Part shown: piece after piece, positions 21,040 through 31,460 of the stretch
Layout: each line of letters opens with the position of its first letter
Numbering within the stretch: position 1 is the stretch's first letter
Source of the DNA: Gambelia wislizenii
Taxonomy: Eukaryota > Chordata > Lepidosauria > Squamata > Crotaphytidae
NCBI GenBank assembly: GCA_030847615.1
Contig: JAUMIR010000001.1
Span: 253,769,187-253,833,186 of the forward strand
Length of the DNA: 64,000 bases
Reading direction: 5' to 3'
Notes under the pieces: model-generated
Told to the model about the DNA's origin: nothing
Seen by the model: the letters and a program-made list of their open reading frames with translations, nothing else
The model's database searches: none
Made by a program: the position numbers and the translations under genes

Positions 21040-22850
21040 CTCCCTGCCACCCGCCCACCCTCCGCCCAGCCACCCCCCTTCCCCAAAGGCTCGCTTTGGA
21101 GAGGGGGGTGGCTGCGAAGCCCCCTCCCCCCAGCCACCCAGCCACCCTCCGCCCAGCCTCCCCCCTTCCCCAAAGCCTCGCTTTGGAGAGGGGGGTGGCT
21201 GCGAAGCTCCCTCCCCCCAGCCACCCAGCCACCCTCCGCCCAGCCTCCCCCCTTCCCCAAAGCCTCGCTTTGGAGAGGGGGGGTGGCTGCAAAGCCCCCT
21301 CCTCCAGCCACCCAGCCACCCTCCGCCCAGCCTCCCCCCTTCCCCAAAGCCTCGCTTTGGAGAGGGGGGTGGCTGCGAAGCTCCCTCCCCCCAGCCACCC
21401 ACCCACCCTCCGCCCAGCCACCCCCTTCCCCAAAGCCTCGCTTTGGAGAGGGGGGGTGGCTGCGAAGCTCCCTCCCCCCAGCCACCCACCCACCCTCCGC
21501 CCAGCCACCCCCTTCCCCAAAGCCTCGCTTTGGAGAGGGGGGGTGGCTGCGAAGCTCCCTCCTCCCAGCCACCCACCCACCCTCCGCCCAGCCTCCCCCC
21601 TTCCCCAAAGCCTCGCTTTGGAGAGGGGGGGTGGCTGCGAAGCTCCCTCCCCCCAGCCACCCACCCACCCTCCGCCCAGCCACCCCCTTCCCCAAAGCCT
21701 CGCTTTGGAGAGGGGGGGTGGCTGCGAAGCTCTCTCCCCCCAGCCACCCACCCACCCTCCGCCCAGCCACCCCTCTTCCCCAAAGCCTCGCTTTGGAGAG
21801 GGGGGGTGGCTGCGAAGCTCCCTCCCCCCAGCCACCCACCCACCCTCCGCCCAGCCACCCCCTTCCCCAAAGCCTCGCTTTGGAGAGGGGGGGTGGCTGC
21901 GAAGCTCCCTCCCCCCAGCCACCCACCCACCCTCCGCCCAGCCACCCCCTTCCCCAAAGCCTCGCTTTGGAGAGGGGGGGTGGCTGCGAAGCTCCCTCCC
22001 CCCAGCCACCCACCCACCCTCCGCCCAGCCACCCCCTTCCCCAAAGCCTCGCTTTAGAGAGGGGGGGTGGCTGCGAAGCTCCCTCCCCCCAGCCACCCAC
22101 CCACCCTCCGCCCAGCCTCCCCCCTTCCCCAAAGCCTCGCTTTGGAGAGGGGGGTGGCTGCGAAGCTCCCTCCCCCCAGCCACCCACCCACCCTCCGCCC
22201 AGCCACCCCCTTCCCCAAAGCCTCGCTTTGGAGAGGGGGGGTGGCTGCGAAGCTCCCTCCCCCCAGCCACCCACCCACCCTCCGCCCAGCCACCCCCTTC
22301 CCCAAAGCCTCGCTTTGGAGAGGGGGGGTGGCTGCGAAGCTCCCTCCCCCCAGCCACCCACCCACCCTCCGCCCAGCCTCCCCCCTTCCCCAAAGCCTCG
22401 CTTTGGAGAGGGGGGGTGGCTGCGAAGCTCCCTCCCCCCAGACACCCACCCACCCTCTGCCCAGCCACCCCCTTCCCCAAAGCCTCGCTTTGGAGAGGGG
22501 GGGTGGCTGCGAAGCTCTCTCCCCCCAGCCACCCACCCACCCTCCGCCCAGCCACCCCTCTTCCCCAAAGCCTCGCTTTGGAGAGGGGGGGTGGCTGCGA
22601 AGCTCCCTCCCCCCAGCCACCCACCCACCCTCCGCCCAGCCACCCCTCTTCCCCAAAGCCTCGCTTTAGAGAGGGGGGGTGGCTGCGAAGCTCTCTCCCC
22701 CCAGCCACCCACCCACCCTCCGCCCAGCCACCCCTCTTCCCCAAAGCCTCGCTTTGGAGAGGGGGGGTGGCTGCGAAGCTCCCTCCCCCCAGCCACCCAC
22801 CCACCCTCCGCCCAGCCACCCCTCTTCCCCAAAGCCTCGCTTTGGAGGGG
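21040..22850. repeat. Satellite array, about 87-bp units
   Basis: About 21 copies of a unit containing CCAAAGCCTCGCTTTGG (a 7-bp stem with 3-base loop), a 'gagagggggggtggctgcg' run and 'cccagccacccacccaccct'. Spacing is 85-90 bp, mostly 87. Because 87 is 29 codons and the unit lacks stops in several frames, the array yields overlapping frames of up to 902 codons on both strands. These have no protein-family similarity and are not annotated as genes. Confidence 0.95.
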
Positions 22851-22857
22851 ATTCTAA

Positions 22858-22955
22858 TAATAGAATCATAGTTGTCATGAATGATTTGATTATTTATTCC
22901 TGCATGGCAGGGGGTTGGACTGGATGGCCCTTGTGGTCTCTTCCAACTTCTTCTT
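22858..22955 (+). mobile_element. CR1 3' terminal fragment
   Basis: Carries 'tgcatggcagggggttggac', then 'tggatggcccttgtgg' and 'ctcttccaacttc', the CR1 3' UTR text also seen at 5196-5240. It directly follows the satellite. Confidence 0.75.
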
Positions 22956-23194
22956 CTCCTGGAAGCCTCCTCATAGAAGCAATCAGTGGCTCCATTATTG
23001 TAGGGTGGTGACTCAGTTTTATTGGCAGCCTCTTCTACAGCTCCTCCAGAGGTTAGCAGCTTCTCCTGGGGTCACAGGAGTTATCCAAGTGCTGAAGCCT
23101 ATTCCCTGCAATTGTCTTTTAAATTAGCCCCAGGTCTCTCTTTACTGTTTTCTCCTCCCCCCACCCAAAAAAAGCAAAATCATTTATCAAAACT

Positions 23195-23572
23195 GAAAGG
23201 GAACTTAACCTGTGGTCTGTGGCCTCCCAGAGGGCCACAGTGTTCTCGCAGAGGCTCTGTAAAGGCTTGAAGGCTACTTAGCCCACCTCCTCCCCACAGT
23301 GGAGTGGCCATGTGACAGGAGCCAAGGCAAAGTCTGGCTGGCTTGGCCTGCGCACTGCCATTCAATCCGCTCGAGCCACAAACTTGCAGGAAGAAGCAGG
23401 AGAAAAGTCTTCCCTCCCACTCCAGTGCCTCTGAGAGAAGGTTTAATGGATGGTGTGTTGTTGTTCTTGTTGTTGTTCTTGTTGTTTTAAAGCTTGAGTT
23501 AAGTCTTGGGGGACACAGCAACAAAAGTTATTTAAAGAGGGTCCCTGGTAAAGAAAAGGTTAAGAGCCACTG
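23195..23572 (+). mobile_element. hAT-type MITE (same family as 60086-60430)
   Basis: The body shares 'tgacaggagccaa', 'gcaggaagaag' and 'aatggatggtgt' with 60086-60430. The right end is GGTTAAGAGCCACTG, the inverted form of CAGTGGCTCTTAACC. The left end is diverged ('aacttaacctgtggtctg') and no clear 8-bp TSD was found. Confidence 0.75.
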
Positions 23573-23704
23573 AAATAGATATTTCATTTTTCCTATGCCA
23601 TGTCTTTTAAATTTTGTTTTGCATGGAATGCTGTTGGCTGCATGCACTCCATAACTATGAAATCTATATGGTCTGATGATGCAAGTTTTGTGTCTTCTCA
23701 GAGG

Positions 23705-23728
23705 GGTGTGTGTGTGTGTGTGTGTGTG
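23705..23728. repeat. (GT)n microsatellite
   Basis: About 12 GT units. Confidence 0.9.
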
Positions 23729-23741
23729 CCTTTAGGTCACC

Positions 23742-24037
23742 TTCTATTTTATTTTTTTATTTAGGTATTTATACCCTGCTCTTCAGCCAAAAAGTCTATC
23801 AGAGTGGCTTACAAATTGTTTTTAAGCAATAGCAATTTACACATCTACACTACATTATGCAATTTCCAATGTGTGTTAGCTAATTGCCCCCACAAGCTGG
23901 GTACTCATTTTACTGACCTATGAAAGGATGGAAAGCTGAGTGAACCTTGGAGCCCACTGGAATCGAATTTGCAATGTGGTGACTTGCAGTACTGGCTTTT
24001 AACCACTGTGGTTTTAACCACTGCACCACCAGGGCTC
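23742..24037 (-). repeat. tRNA-derived SINE, minus strand, near complete
   Basis: Read on the minus strand it starts GAGCCCTGGTGGTGCAGTGG (a tRNA A-box-like head), has a B box AAATTCGATTCCAG, then 'gagtacccagcttgtggggg' and a tail 'gtaagccactctgatag' ending with A-rich repeats. The tail resembles that of L2-clade LINEs, which would have supplied the retrotransposition machinery; this is inference. A 3' part of the same SINE lies at 37503-37690. Confidence 0.8.
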
Positions 24038-24250
24038 CCTTTGACTTACGGTGACCCCATGAATTTCATAGGGATTTGTTAAGCAAGGAATACTCAGAGG
24101 TGGTTTTGTCAGTTTCTTCCTCTGAAATATAGCACCTGGTATTCATTGGTGGTCTCCCATCCAAGCACTAATCAGAGGTGACCCTGATTAGTTTCCAGGA
24201 TCAGACAGGATCTGGGTATCTGGTGCCTTTAGGGTATTTAGCAAGGCTCT
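24038..24250 (-). repeat. 5S-rRNA-derived SINE, minus strand
   Basis: The plus-strand text 'ggtggtctcccatccaagc' then 'cctgattagtttccaggatc' and 'agacaggatctgg' is the reverse complement of the 5S rRNA internal promoter half ('ggatgggagacc', 'gatctcgtctgatct'). The body then runs into 'ggtgaccccatgaa'. Such SINEs are known in reptiles as 5S-Sauria elements. Its 3' end abuts the head of the tRNA SINE at 23742-24037. Confidence 0.75.
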
Positions 24251-24289
24251 TCTCAGAGTTAAGCACTATTGAATTCAAGTGTGTAAAGC

Positions 24290-24412
24290 AGAGGTTGGAA
24301 AGTTGTGGTCCTCGAGATGTTTTGGATTGTAAATCCCATCATCCCTCTCCTTTTACTATTCTGGCTAGCACTAATGAGAGATGCAATCCAACAACATCTG
24401 GAGAATGAAAAA
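24290..24412 (+). mobile_element. Short palindromic MITE (family D)
   Basis: Left 'agagatgttttggattgtaa' (with 'ctcg' before it) and right 'caatccaacaacatctggag' are inverted, around 'aatcccatcatccc'. This 'aacatctggagggccacag' type of element is widespread in sauropsids. Partial copies are at 27620-27730, 31325-31460, 34445-34570 and 35827-35870. Confidence 0.65.
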
Positions 24413-24414
24413 AA

Positions 24415-25275
24415 TCATCAGCCTTGTGTATCAGATTGCAGTCTGAATTTCTTCTACTTAATCTTGAGTTTAGAATTGTTTTTCCCCACAGTGATAGTAT
24501 ATTGTTTCCATTTGTACCTAAAAATATACATTTATATATAATGCTCCCATAGAATTGCTGGCCTCTGTACCTTCTCATTTTTGCAGAGGCCCTGCATTTA
24601 TCTTTGACTGCAAAAAGTTGGATTCACCCTTCAGAGATTAATGAAAACATAAATTGAGTGGAAGCTCAAACACCATTTGGCCAGGCCTGTATAGCTGCTC
24701 ATTTTCACAGTGCCTTTTCTGTTTCCAGATAATATTCCTGTGAGGCTTAAAGGATGCTGCACTTGAGCTAATACTAAGCGTGACACACTTTCTGGCATTA
24801 TGAGAAAATACTGATATTGATTAAAAAAAAATGTGTACTCTTTCTCTACAGCTACATATTTTATCACACTGAGCTGTTAGGAAGCACATAACAGGGCAGC
24901 TAATCTAATATAAACAATCAAAAACATTCCAGCTTCCAGTTAATACTTGTGGGACATTTCCTGCTTCACTCCCATATGTTGCCCAAGCAACAGAAGTCAA
25001 TGTTCTGTTTGAGAATGAACCAGAGGGCACTTAAGTCTTCTCGCCCTGATTTCAGCCACTAACATTCAGGTCTTGGTCCCTGTGAAAACAGCAGAACTTC
25101 AGTTCCTCTTGACTAGAGATGCATTAGAACGTTGCTGGGTTTGTTTGTTTTTGATAAAAGCTTTCTAAAATTAGCAAATTCTTTCATAAACAGGATGGAA
25201 AGAACTTGATTTTTTTTTAAAAAAGTGGGAGAAAGCAAAACTGACAGATATACTTCTCCAGGCCCAGGCAAACAG
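24415..25275. other. Unassigned spacer
   Basis: No domain-bearing frame and no transposon ends recognised. Confidence 0.35.
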
Positions 25276-25279
25276 CTTA

Positions 25280-26499
25280 GGAGATTATCAGATGCATTAA
25301 AAGTGGTGTTACACGAACGCCAGGAAATAGCTAAAGGGCTCCCTTTTCAGATGACATTGTTCCCCCCTCTTCATGCTCCCATTCCACTGCTGTTCCACAG
25401 GTGCTGCTTTTAATTGACAGGATAAGCCATCAATACATCCCCTGTTCCATTTCTCTCATGGATTTGACAGTGATTGAAAAGGTGCCCTGTTTCGCTGGTG
25501 AGATCCGGCGTCAATGGGAGGTCCCTGACAGAACACGTCCTGGTGAGATCAGGACATCAAGGTAAGTGACACACTTTTTTAAAACTTTCCTGGTTTACTT
25601 GGAAGTTTTAAAGTGTGTTTTTGTGTTTGCTGTCATTTTTTTTTCTGTCTTTTGCCTTTTATTTTTGAATTTCCCGCACTTGCATCTTCTCACAAGAATC
25701 CACAGGATTTCACTACAGGAAGTGAATGGAGCTCCGTGAGAGAAGATCAGCCTTCCATACACATGTTAAAGAAGATCAGCCTTCCACATGGACACAAAAG
25801 AAATGGCAATCTTCATTCAGCCTCACAAACAAGGTTTAATTCACAGGGATTTGTGGGCAGATTTTTAAGAATGAATCACTTATCACACTAAGGAGATTAT
25901 CAGACAGGAATGAAAAGTGTTCCTGTCCCACAGTCTCCTCTCCCATCCCTGTCCCATCCCTGTCCCAGCACAATAACAAAACTTTTCAGACCTACCTTTA
26001 GTAGCATCGACAGGGCAGCCCAGGAGTGAATGCAGTTCTCACAGAGCTCCATTCACTTCCTGGAGTGAAATCCCATGGATTCTCATGAGAAGACACAAGC
26101 ATGGGAAATTAAAAAATAAAAAGCAAAAGACAGCAAAAAAAGTGATAGCAAGCACAAAAACATACTTTAAAACTTCCAAGTAAACTAGGGAAGTTTTTAA
26201 AAACTGTTTCACTTACCTTGATGTCCCGATCGCACCAGGATGTGTTCTGGCAGGGACCTCCCATTGACACTGGGATTTTGCCAGCAAAACGGGGCACCTT
26301 TTCAGTCGCAGGACATTCCATGACAGAAACAGAATAGAGGCTCCATTGACAGCTTAGCCTTTCAATAAAAAGAAGTGCTGGAGTAATGACAGCCAAACGG
26401 GAGCATGACAACATGGGAACAACATCATTTGAAATGCAAGCCCTTTAGCAATCTCCCGGCATTGTTATCATGCCATATTTAGAGCATCTGATAATCTCC
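25280..26499. mobile_element. Inverted pair of MITEs inside one TTA duplication
   Basis: A plus-oriented copy (25280 to about 25735, right end lost) and a complete minus-oriented copy (25892-26499) of the same family face each other. The outermost ends GGAGATTATCAGATGC and its inverse lie inside TTA/TTA (25277-25279 and 26500-26502), whereas the inner left flank is TAA. Shared blocks include 'gatgacattgttccc', 'cctcccattgac' and 'ggaagtgaatggagctcc'. Confidence 0.8.
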
Positions 26500-26514
26500 T
26501 TAGTCATGAGGGTT

Positions 26515-27540
26515 CTTCCAGATGGGATCATTTTGAGTGATTATGTCATACATTTAATGTGACGTCTACATGCTTCCTGCTGCTCCCACCTTCAAAAAAA
26601 TGTTCTCGTTGCCTTTTTTAAAAGGGGGGGGGACCCGTTTTGGTGCATCTGTGGATATCACTACTCATGACATGGATCACAATATTAGATGTTGTTGTTC
26701 TGTGCCACCAAGTCATTTCTAACTTACTGCAATCCTAAGGCAAACCTATCACTGGGTTTTCTGAGGCTGAGAGTGGGCAAATTGCCCAAGATATTAGATG
26801 TAGGTGTGTTCAATACCATTTCCTCCAGATGTGTTTTCATTTTGCAATCCTCACCCAGTCTACACAAGCCACAGTAACTGATCAGTACCTGGAAAATATT
26901 TGGGGGAGGAGGGGTTCAGGTCACTTTTCCGGTAGGAACAACAGCAAGTAGGAAAATGACCCCTCCCCAGTCCTACCACTAGGAAAACATTGGCTGAGAC
27001 CCTGCATCATGGTGACATAGCATTAAAGTTCTGCAGGCAGAACTTTGTTGTGTCTCCTCACTCCTCTCCCCCCAAACCCACCTTTTGGTTCAGGCTCTCC
27101 CTCTCCTCCATGGCCATTTACTGAGCGGTGGAGAACAGGGGCAACAGAGAAGTGTTTGGCGATGTCCCTACCGCTAAATGTAAAAGAATGACCTCATCCA
27201 CTGAGTCAGTCCTCCAGCAGTCTTGGTAGATGATGCCATTGTTCTGCCTCTGGCTATAAGGATGCTTTTCTGATGCCTTCTGCTCTCTACACTAAAAGGC
27301 CATGGAGAGGGGACTTCTGCAGCTAAAAGATGAGTTAAGGGGAGATTTTGGTCATTGTGCAAGGTTGGTAGAGAATTCTGACCCCCGCAATGACCAAAAA
27401 GTGGACTAATAGTGGCAATTAAAGGTGACTATCACAATTTTAAGTGGCTAACAAGATGCCAGCTGTTGTTTTTGGACAGAAACCCACTACAAGAGAAACA
27501 TGTTTGGTCCATCTGGATGAGCCTCAAAATGATCTGATTG
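26515..27540. other. Possible DNA-transposon interval, ends uncertain
   Basis: A GGGTTCTTCCAGATGGG run at 26515 and a loosely inverted 'ggtccatctggatgagcc' near 27510 could be termini of a DNA element of about 1 kb. A SINE tail (minus) lies inside at 26690-26800. Alignment of the ends is weak and there is no TSD. Confidence 0.3.
26690..26800 (-). repeat. tRNA-SINE tail fragment, minus strand
   Basis: The 'gttgttgttctgtgcc' start followed by 'aagtcatttctaacttactg' and 'ctaaggcaaacctatcac' is the reverse complement of the (AAC)n-tailed SINE 3' half. Confidence 0.75.
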
Positions 27541-27619
27541 TCACTGAGATGTAAATGTGCTTGGGGCTGTTGGGTGGTAGGTGAGTTGGAAGCTCACATA
27601 GCTGACTGCTTCTTCTCAA

Positions 27620-27730
27620 TACAAACAATGCTCTGGCAACTTGTGGAGTGCAGCTCCCATAATCCCTTAGCACTGACTGTGCTAACTGGTGGGAGCTGTA
27701 AGGCAAAAACATCTGCAGAGCCAGTTGGCC
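27620..27730 (+). mobile_element. Palindromic MITE family D fragment
   Basis: 'tgcagctcccataatccc' and 'ggtgggagctgtaaggc' form the inverted core of family D. Ends are diverged. Confidence 0.5.
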
Positions 27731-27871
27731 ACCCTGATCTTGACAAGAAGAAACCCTGATGCTATTTATGAGCCATAGCCTGCAGCCTGACTGTTCAAAA
27801 ACAGGTTCACCCCTTCATCTAGGCCATTGTGGGTGGAACTCATGAGCTAAAAGGTGGGGGAGTTGAAAGGG

Positions 27872-28625
27872 CATGGTGTAGTGGCTTGAGTGTTGGACTA
27901 GGTCTCTAGGAGACTGTTGTTTGAATTCCTATTCAGCAATTGAAACCCACTGTGTGACCTTGGGCAAGTCACACTTTCTCAGCCTTAGAGGAAGGCAATG
28001 GCAAACTTGTCAGGGAAAATAAGTGTTGTGATTAGAAATCTATGCCCCCCTTTGGGTAATTTTTATCATCAGGCAAAAGGTACCAACTAGTCTTGTTGAG
28101 AGTCATAAATCTGTCTTTTGATATTTTGGTTTCTGTTCTCACTTCCAAGGCCAGATAAGTAGGAATGGGAGCAGAGCTTAACTTTCATTTCCCGTCAAAA
28201 AGGGTTGGGTGCCTTGAGAAGAATTTCAGTATATATAAGCAGGGAGGGATCTTGGTCCCAGGCGCTTGGGGCTCTATTTTTCCTTTGTTAGTTCTCAAGA
28301 AGCCTTGGAGGATACAGAAGCAGGGATGAATTCTTTCTGTCTTTTATTTTGACTTGTTACCATTTTCTTACAATAAAAGCTATGAGAGAAACTTTTAGCC
28401 TTTATTGAATCCTTTTACCAGAGGTATGCAAGTTTTGTCCAAAGCCCACGTTTTTGCTGCAAACTCTGAAACAAATCTCACTGCTTGGCTAAGCAGAGAG
28501 GGAACGGACATTGCATTTTCTTAACAAAACTCTCTCTGAACAAATCCTGCCGAGACAACCTCATGATAGGTTCACCTTAGGATCACAATAAGTTGGAAAT
28601 TACTTGAAGGCACATAACTGCAACT
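27872..28625 (+). repeat. tRNA-derived SINE split by a solo LTR
   Basis: The head and body 'ggtgtagtggcttgagtg', 'ttggactaggtctc' and 'gggcaagtcacactttctc' lie at 27880-28007. The remainder 'ctgaacaaatcctgcc', 'gataggttcaccttagg' and 'gaaggcacataactgc' resumes at 28527. It is the same family as 60623-60858. Confidence 0.85.
28008..28526 (+). mobile_element. Solo LTR of an endogenous retrovirus-like element, 519 bp
   Basis: The insert begins TGTCAGGGAAAATAAGTG and ends TTCTTAACA, that is TG...CA, inside an exact 5-bp duplication AAACT (28003-28007 and 28527-28531). It contains a TATATAAGCAGGG promoter-like motif near 28234 and AATAAAAGC as a polyadenylation signal near 28372. No internal coding part is present, as expected after LTR-LTR recombination. 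A 5-bp TSD fits several LTR classes, so the class is open. Confidence 0.85.
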
Positions 28626-28754
28626 ACAATGAGAGGGCAGATGTGGCACAGTTCTGTATGGAAACCATTTATGCTATGTCTCTGCAATCCAGGATCTCAA
28701 CCAATGTTTTCTTAAGGATAGGATGGGGGGGGGGTCTTACTTGTTTTTGTAGTA

Positions 28755-28986
28755 TAGATCAACCCCCCATATCCACAGGACTGGTACCCTCAGTTTCACT
28801 TATCCACAACAACAAAAAATCCTCTCTAGGCATTTTCTAGGCCCTGCAGTGCAATTCTGTGGTATGCTTCCACCAGAAGTTGGGCTGGAAGTCATTCATT
28901 TCAATAGGGTTCGCCATTATCTATGGTTACACTTATCCATGGTAAAGTCTGGGAATGTATCTCCCGTGGATAAGGGGGGCAACCTG
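28755..28986 (+). mobile_element. Tigger-like MITE, second family, TA target site
   Basis: Ends TAGATCAACCCCCCATATCC and the right end, whose reverse complement is CAGGTTGCCCCCCTTATCC, are inverted and flanked by TA. The body has 'tctaggcattttctaggccc' and 'cattcatttcaataggg'. Copies also occur at 38427-38662 and 51345-51575, and a half copy at 29944-30018. Confidence 0.8.
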
Positions 28987-29599
28987 TACCTCCTTGCTGG
29001 GTATATTTATTGCCTTGTATCCTAGCCTATATCCTTGCTGGGTGCTAAATTGCACATCCTTGCTTCATCACCTACATCCATCTTGGGTGCATTTCATTGC
29101 CTTACAAAACAGGAGGTAAGTGGTCTGTTTTACTGGAGCAATGTTTGTTGGTACATGCAGACTTTCAAGACACACAGCACTGGTGCTATTTGCTTTCACA
29201 AGCTATCTAAACAGGAAACATCTGTGCATGTGGAACACAAAAATTTACTTCACATTGCACTGCTCCTGCAGTGACTATCATAATGGCTGGTGCCCTCCTA
29301 GGATTCTTTAAAAGCAGAGCTTGAAAGTAGCAAATTGCAAGTAATGTAGTTACATGTAGCAAATTACCTTTAGTAAACAAAGGCATAAGGAAGTTATATT
29401 TCAAAAGTAACACAATGAGTGGAAATGATGAGGTTTTATTGGTGTAAAGGTTTTAGCTACTTGTAAAGGTTACTTTTTAAGAGACAATTTTGGACACATT
29501 TTAACAGGAATTTTGCAAAGTAACAAAAATTGTAGCAAGCAATGCCAATATCAAACTGTTGCTGCCACTGCTTCCTCTACTACTACTGTTCCTCCTCCT

Positions 29600-29910
29600 C
29601 CTCCTCCTTTTTCTATTTCTATCTTGCCTTTCTCCCAAAATTGGGACTCAAAGCAGCTTACAATTTTAAAGAATAGGCCAAATTGATCACCAACAATGGT
29701 CCGCCCTGGCCTCACATCGGGAGGCATGGAGACACACTATCCACAATGCTGCAGCCTTATTTGAGAACTCATGCCAAACAAGTCTTAAAGTAAAACGACA
29801 ACACAGAAAGAATCACAACCTGGAAACATCACCCAAGGAGACCTTCTGCTGTGCTTTCTGCAACCGGATTTGTTTATCCCAGATTGGCCTTTTTAGTCAT
29901 CACCGCGGGA
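29600..29910 (+). pseudogene. LINE remnants: 3' tail piece and a C-terminal Cys/His motif
   Basis: 29600-29680 resembles an L2-clade 3' end on the minus strand ('tgcctttctcccaaaattgg', 'aaagcagcttacaat'). On the plus strand 29690-29910 encodes fragments ending in CCAFCNRICLSQIGLFSHH, a C-x2-C...H pattern seen at the C terminus of some vertebrate non-LTR retrotransposons. The clade is not assigned. Confidence 0.4.
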
Positions 29911-29943
29911 ATCATTGTTTGCAAAGAAAAGCCAGAGAGACAG

Positions 29944-30018
29944 TACAACCCCCATATTTGCAGGACCAGTACCAGCAATTTCATTTACCTGTGTACAAAA
30001 AAAAATGTTCTCTCTAGA
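29944..30018 (+). mobile_element. Tigger-like (second family) left-end fragment
   Basis: 'cagtacaacccccatatttg' and 'aatttcatttacctg' match the left half of 28755-28986; the copy is cut at 'ctctctagacc'. Confidence 0.65.
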
Positions 30019-30175
30019 CCTGTGGCTCTTAACCTTTTCTTTACCAGGGACCCCATTAAATATTTTTTGTTGCCACAGACTTCCAAGATTTAATTCAAGA
30101 TTTAAACAACAACAATAATACTGCACCATGAACAATTACACCATCCATTAAACCTTCCCTCAGAGTTGAGCCTGA
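30018..30175 (-). mobile_element. hAT-type MITE fragment
   Basis: Starts 'ctgtggctcttaacctttt' and 'ctttaccagggacccc', the reverse complement of the right terminus of 23195-23572. The rest of the body is partly preserved ('ccatccattaaacct'). Confidence 0.7.
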
Positions 30176-30189
30176 GCCCCATATTTGTC

Positions 30190-30308
30190 CTGGGGGTGGT
30201 GAGGACTGCCCGGAGGGAAGAACGGGGCAAAAGCCCTGCATTGTATGGACTGCAGGGCTCTAAGACAGAGGTAAGACAGGGTATATTGCCCAGATAGACA
30301 AGCCCTAA
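30190..30308 (+). mobile_element. MITE family B terminal fragment
   Basis: Contains 'gcaaaagccctgcattgt', the mirror 'actgcagggctc', and ends AGATAGACAAGCCC at 30305, like the termini of 3077-3610. Confidence 0.6.
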
Positions 30309-30599
30309 ATGAGTAATGACAATTAATGTATTTTAAATCACTATAATGAGCAACTGGGATGAATCACTTTTTAAAAGTTGCTTTCCAAACTCTGCTTAGA
30401 AATCCTTATCTCCATATGCCCATTCATGGAACAATTTGGTTCCTGCTATCAACATAGAGCTCTTTGCAAAAAACACAAGACAAGAGATCCAAATTTGAGT
30501 CATCCAACAATCAAGTCTACAGACTCGGGATAGTAGTGATATCATTGAACTCAGGACAGTAGTGATATCTCTGTAAACTTTTGGTTTCCATTGTGGGAA

Positions 30600-31300
30600 G
30601 GCATTTATGCTTCTTACAACTCTTTTGGAGTCAGAAAGCCCAGCAGATCTGGCCATGCTGACATATGCCTTGATTGTATCTTGTTTGGACTACTGTGACA
30701 CACTCTATGTCAGGCTGCCTTTGGAAACTGTTCAGAAACTTGCTAGAATGCTGACCAGGGCCAGTTACAGGGAGAATATAACTTCTTTGTTAAAACAGCT
30801 TCACTGGCTACCAGTTTGTTTCTGAGTACAATTCAAAGTGCTGGTTATGACCTATAAAGCCCTATACAACTTGGGTCCAGACTATCTGAAAGATCGTATC
30901 TCCCGATACAATCCTGCCCGAGCCCTAAGGTCACAGGGGGAGGTCTCTCAGTCCCACCGCCATCATGAGCTCGCTTGGTGAACTCGAAGAAGAGCCTTCT
31001 CAGTGGCTGCTCCCACCCTCTGGAGCACCCTTCCACAGGAGGCTAGGCTGCCCCCTCCCTGATTTATTTTCATTGGCAGGCAAAGACTTTTCTTTTCAAG
31101 GAGGCTTTTAATGTATAAGCAGTAGGCCTTGTTTTATCTGGTATGTTTTAGATTTTATATGTTTTAATTTGGTCTTATAATATTTTAATTTTATATATTG
31201 TATTTTTAAAAATCTGCTCTTTTATGGAAGCTGCCTTAGGTCCCATCTTTGGAGAAAGGTGGCATATAAATGAAATAAATGAATGAATGTGCAGAATTGC
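30600..31300 (+). pseudogene. Diverged L2-clade LINE 3' fragment
   Basis: The first frame (30607-30825) reads ALIVSCLDYCDTLYVRLP and LLKQLHWLPVCF; after a stop the C terminus continues with VMTYKALYNLGPDYL and RAFSVAAPTLWSTLP in the next pieces. The tail 'aggtggcatataaatgaaat' with ATAAATGAATGA repeats ends the element near 31290. It is more diverged than the other two L2 copies. Confidence 0.8.
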
Positions 31301-31324
31301 AATCATTTTTTAAAAAATTATTTA

Positions 31325-31460
31325 ATCCAGGATGGGGGACTTGTGGTCCCCTGGATGTTGTAGAATTGCACGTTCCATCAGGTCAAGCCACTATGTCCAA
31401 TGACTGAGGATACTGGGACTCATAATCAAACATCTTGAGGGATACACCTTCCTCACCTTA
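31325..31460 (+). mobile_element. Palindromic MITE family D copy
   Basis: 'cttgtggtcccctggatgtt' at the left and 'aacatcttgagggatacacc' at the right are inverted around 'gggactcataatc'. Confidence 0.6.

Noticed and set aside
20161..22871. Very long overlapping open frames (up to 902 codons) on both strands
   Set aside because: They follow the 98-bp and 87-bp satellite periods. 87 is divisible by three and the unit lacks stops, so several frames stay open at once. The residues are proline-, glycine- and serine-rich repeats with no domain.
23742..24037. Functional tRNA gene
   Set aside because: A- and B-box-like text is present but there is no cloverleaf with intact acceptor stem, and the sequence continues into a SINE body and tail.
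24038..24250. Functional 5S rRNA gene
   Set aside because: Only the internal promoter half resembles 5S rRNA; it is diverged and fused to a SINE body. The same holds for 46675-46870.
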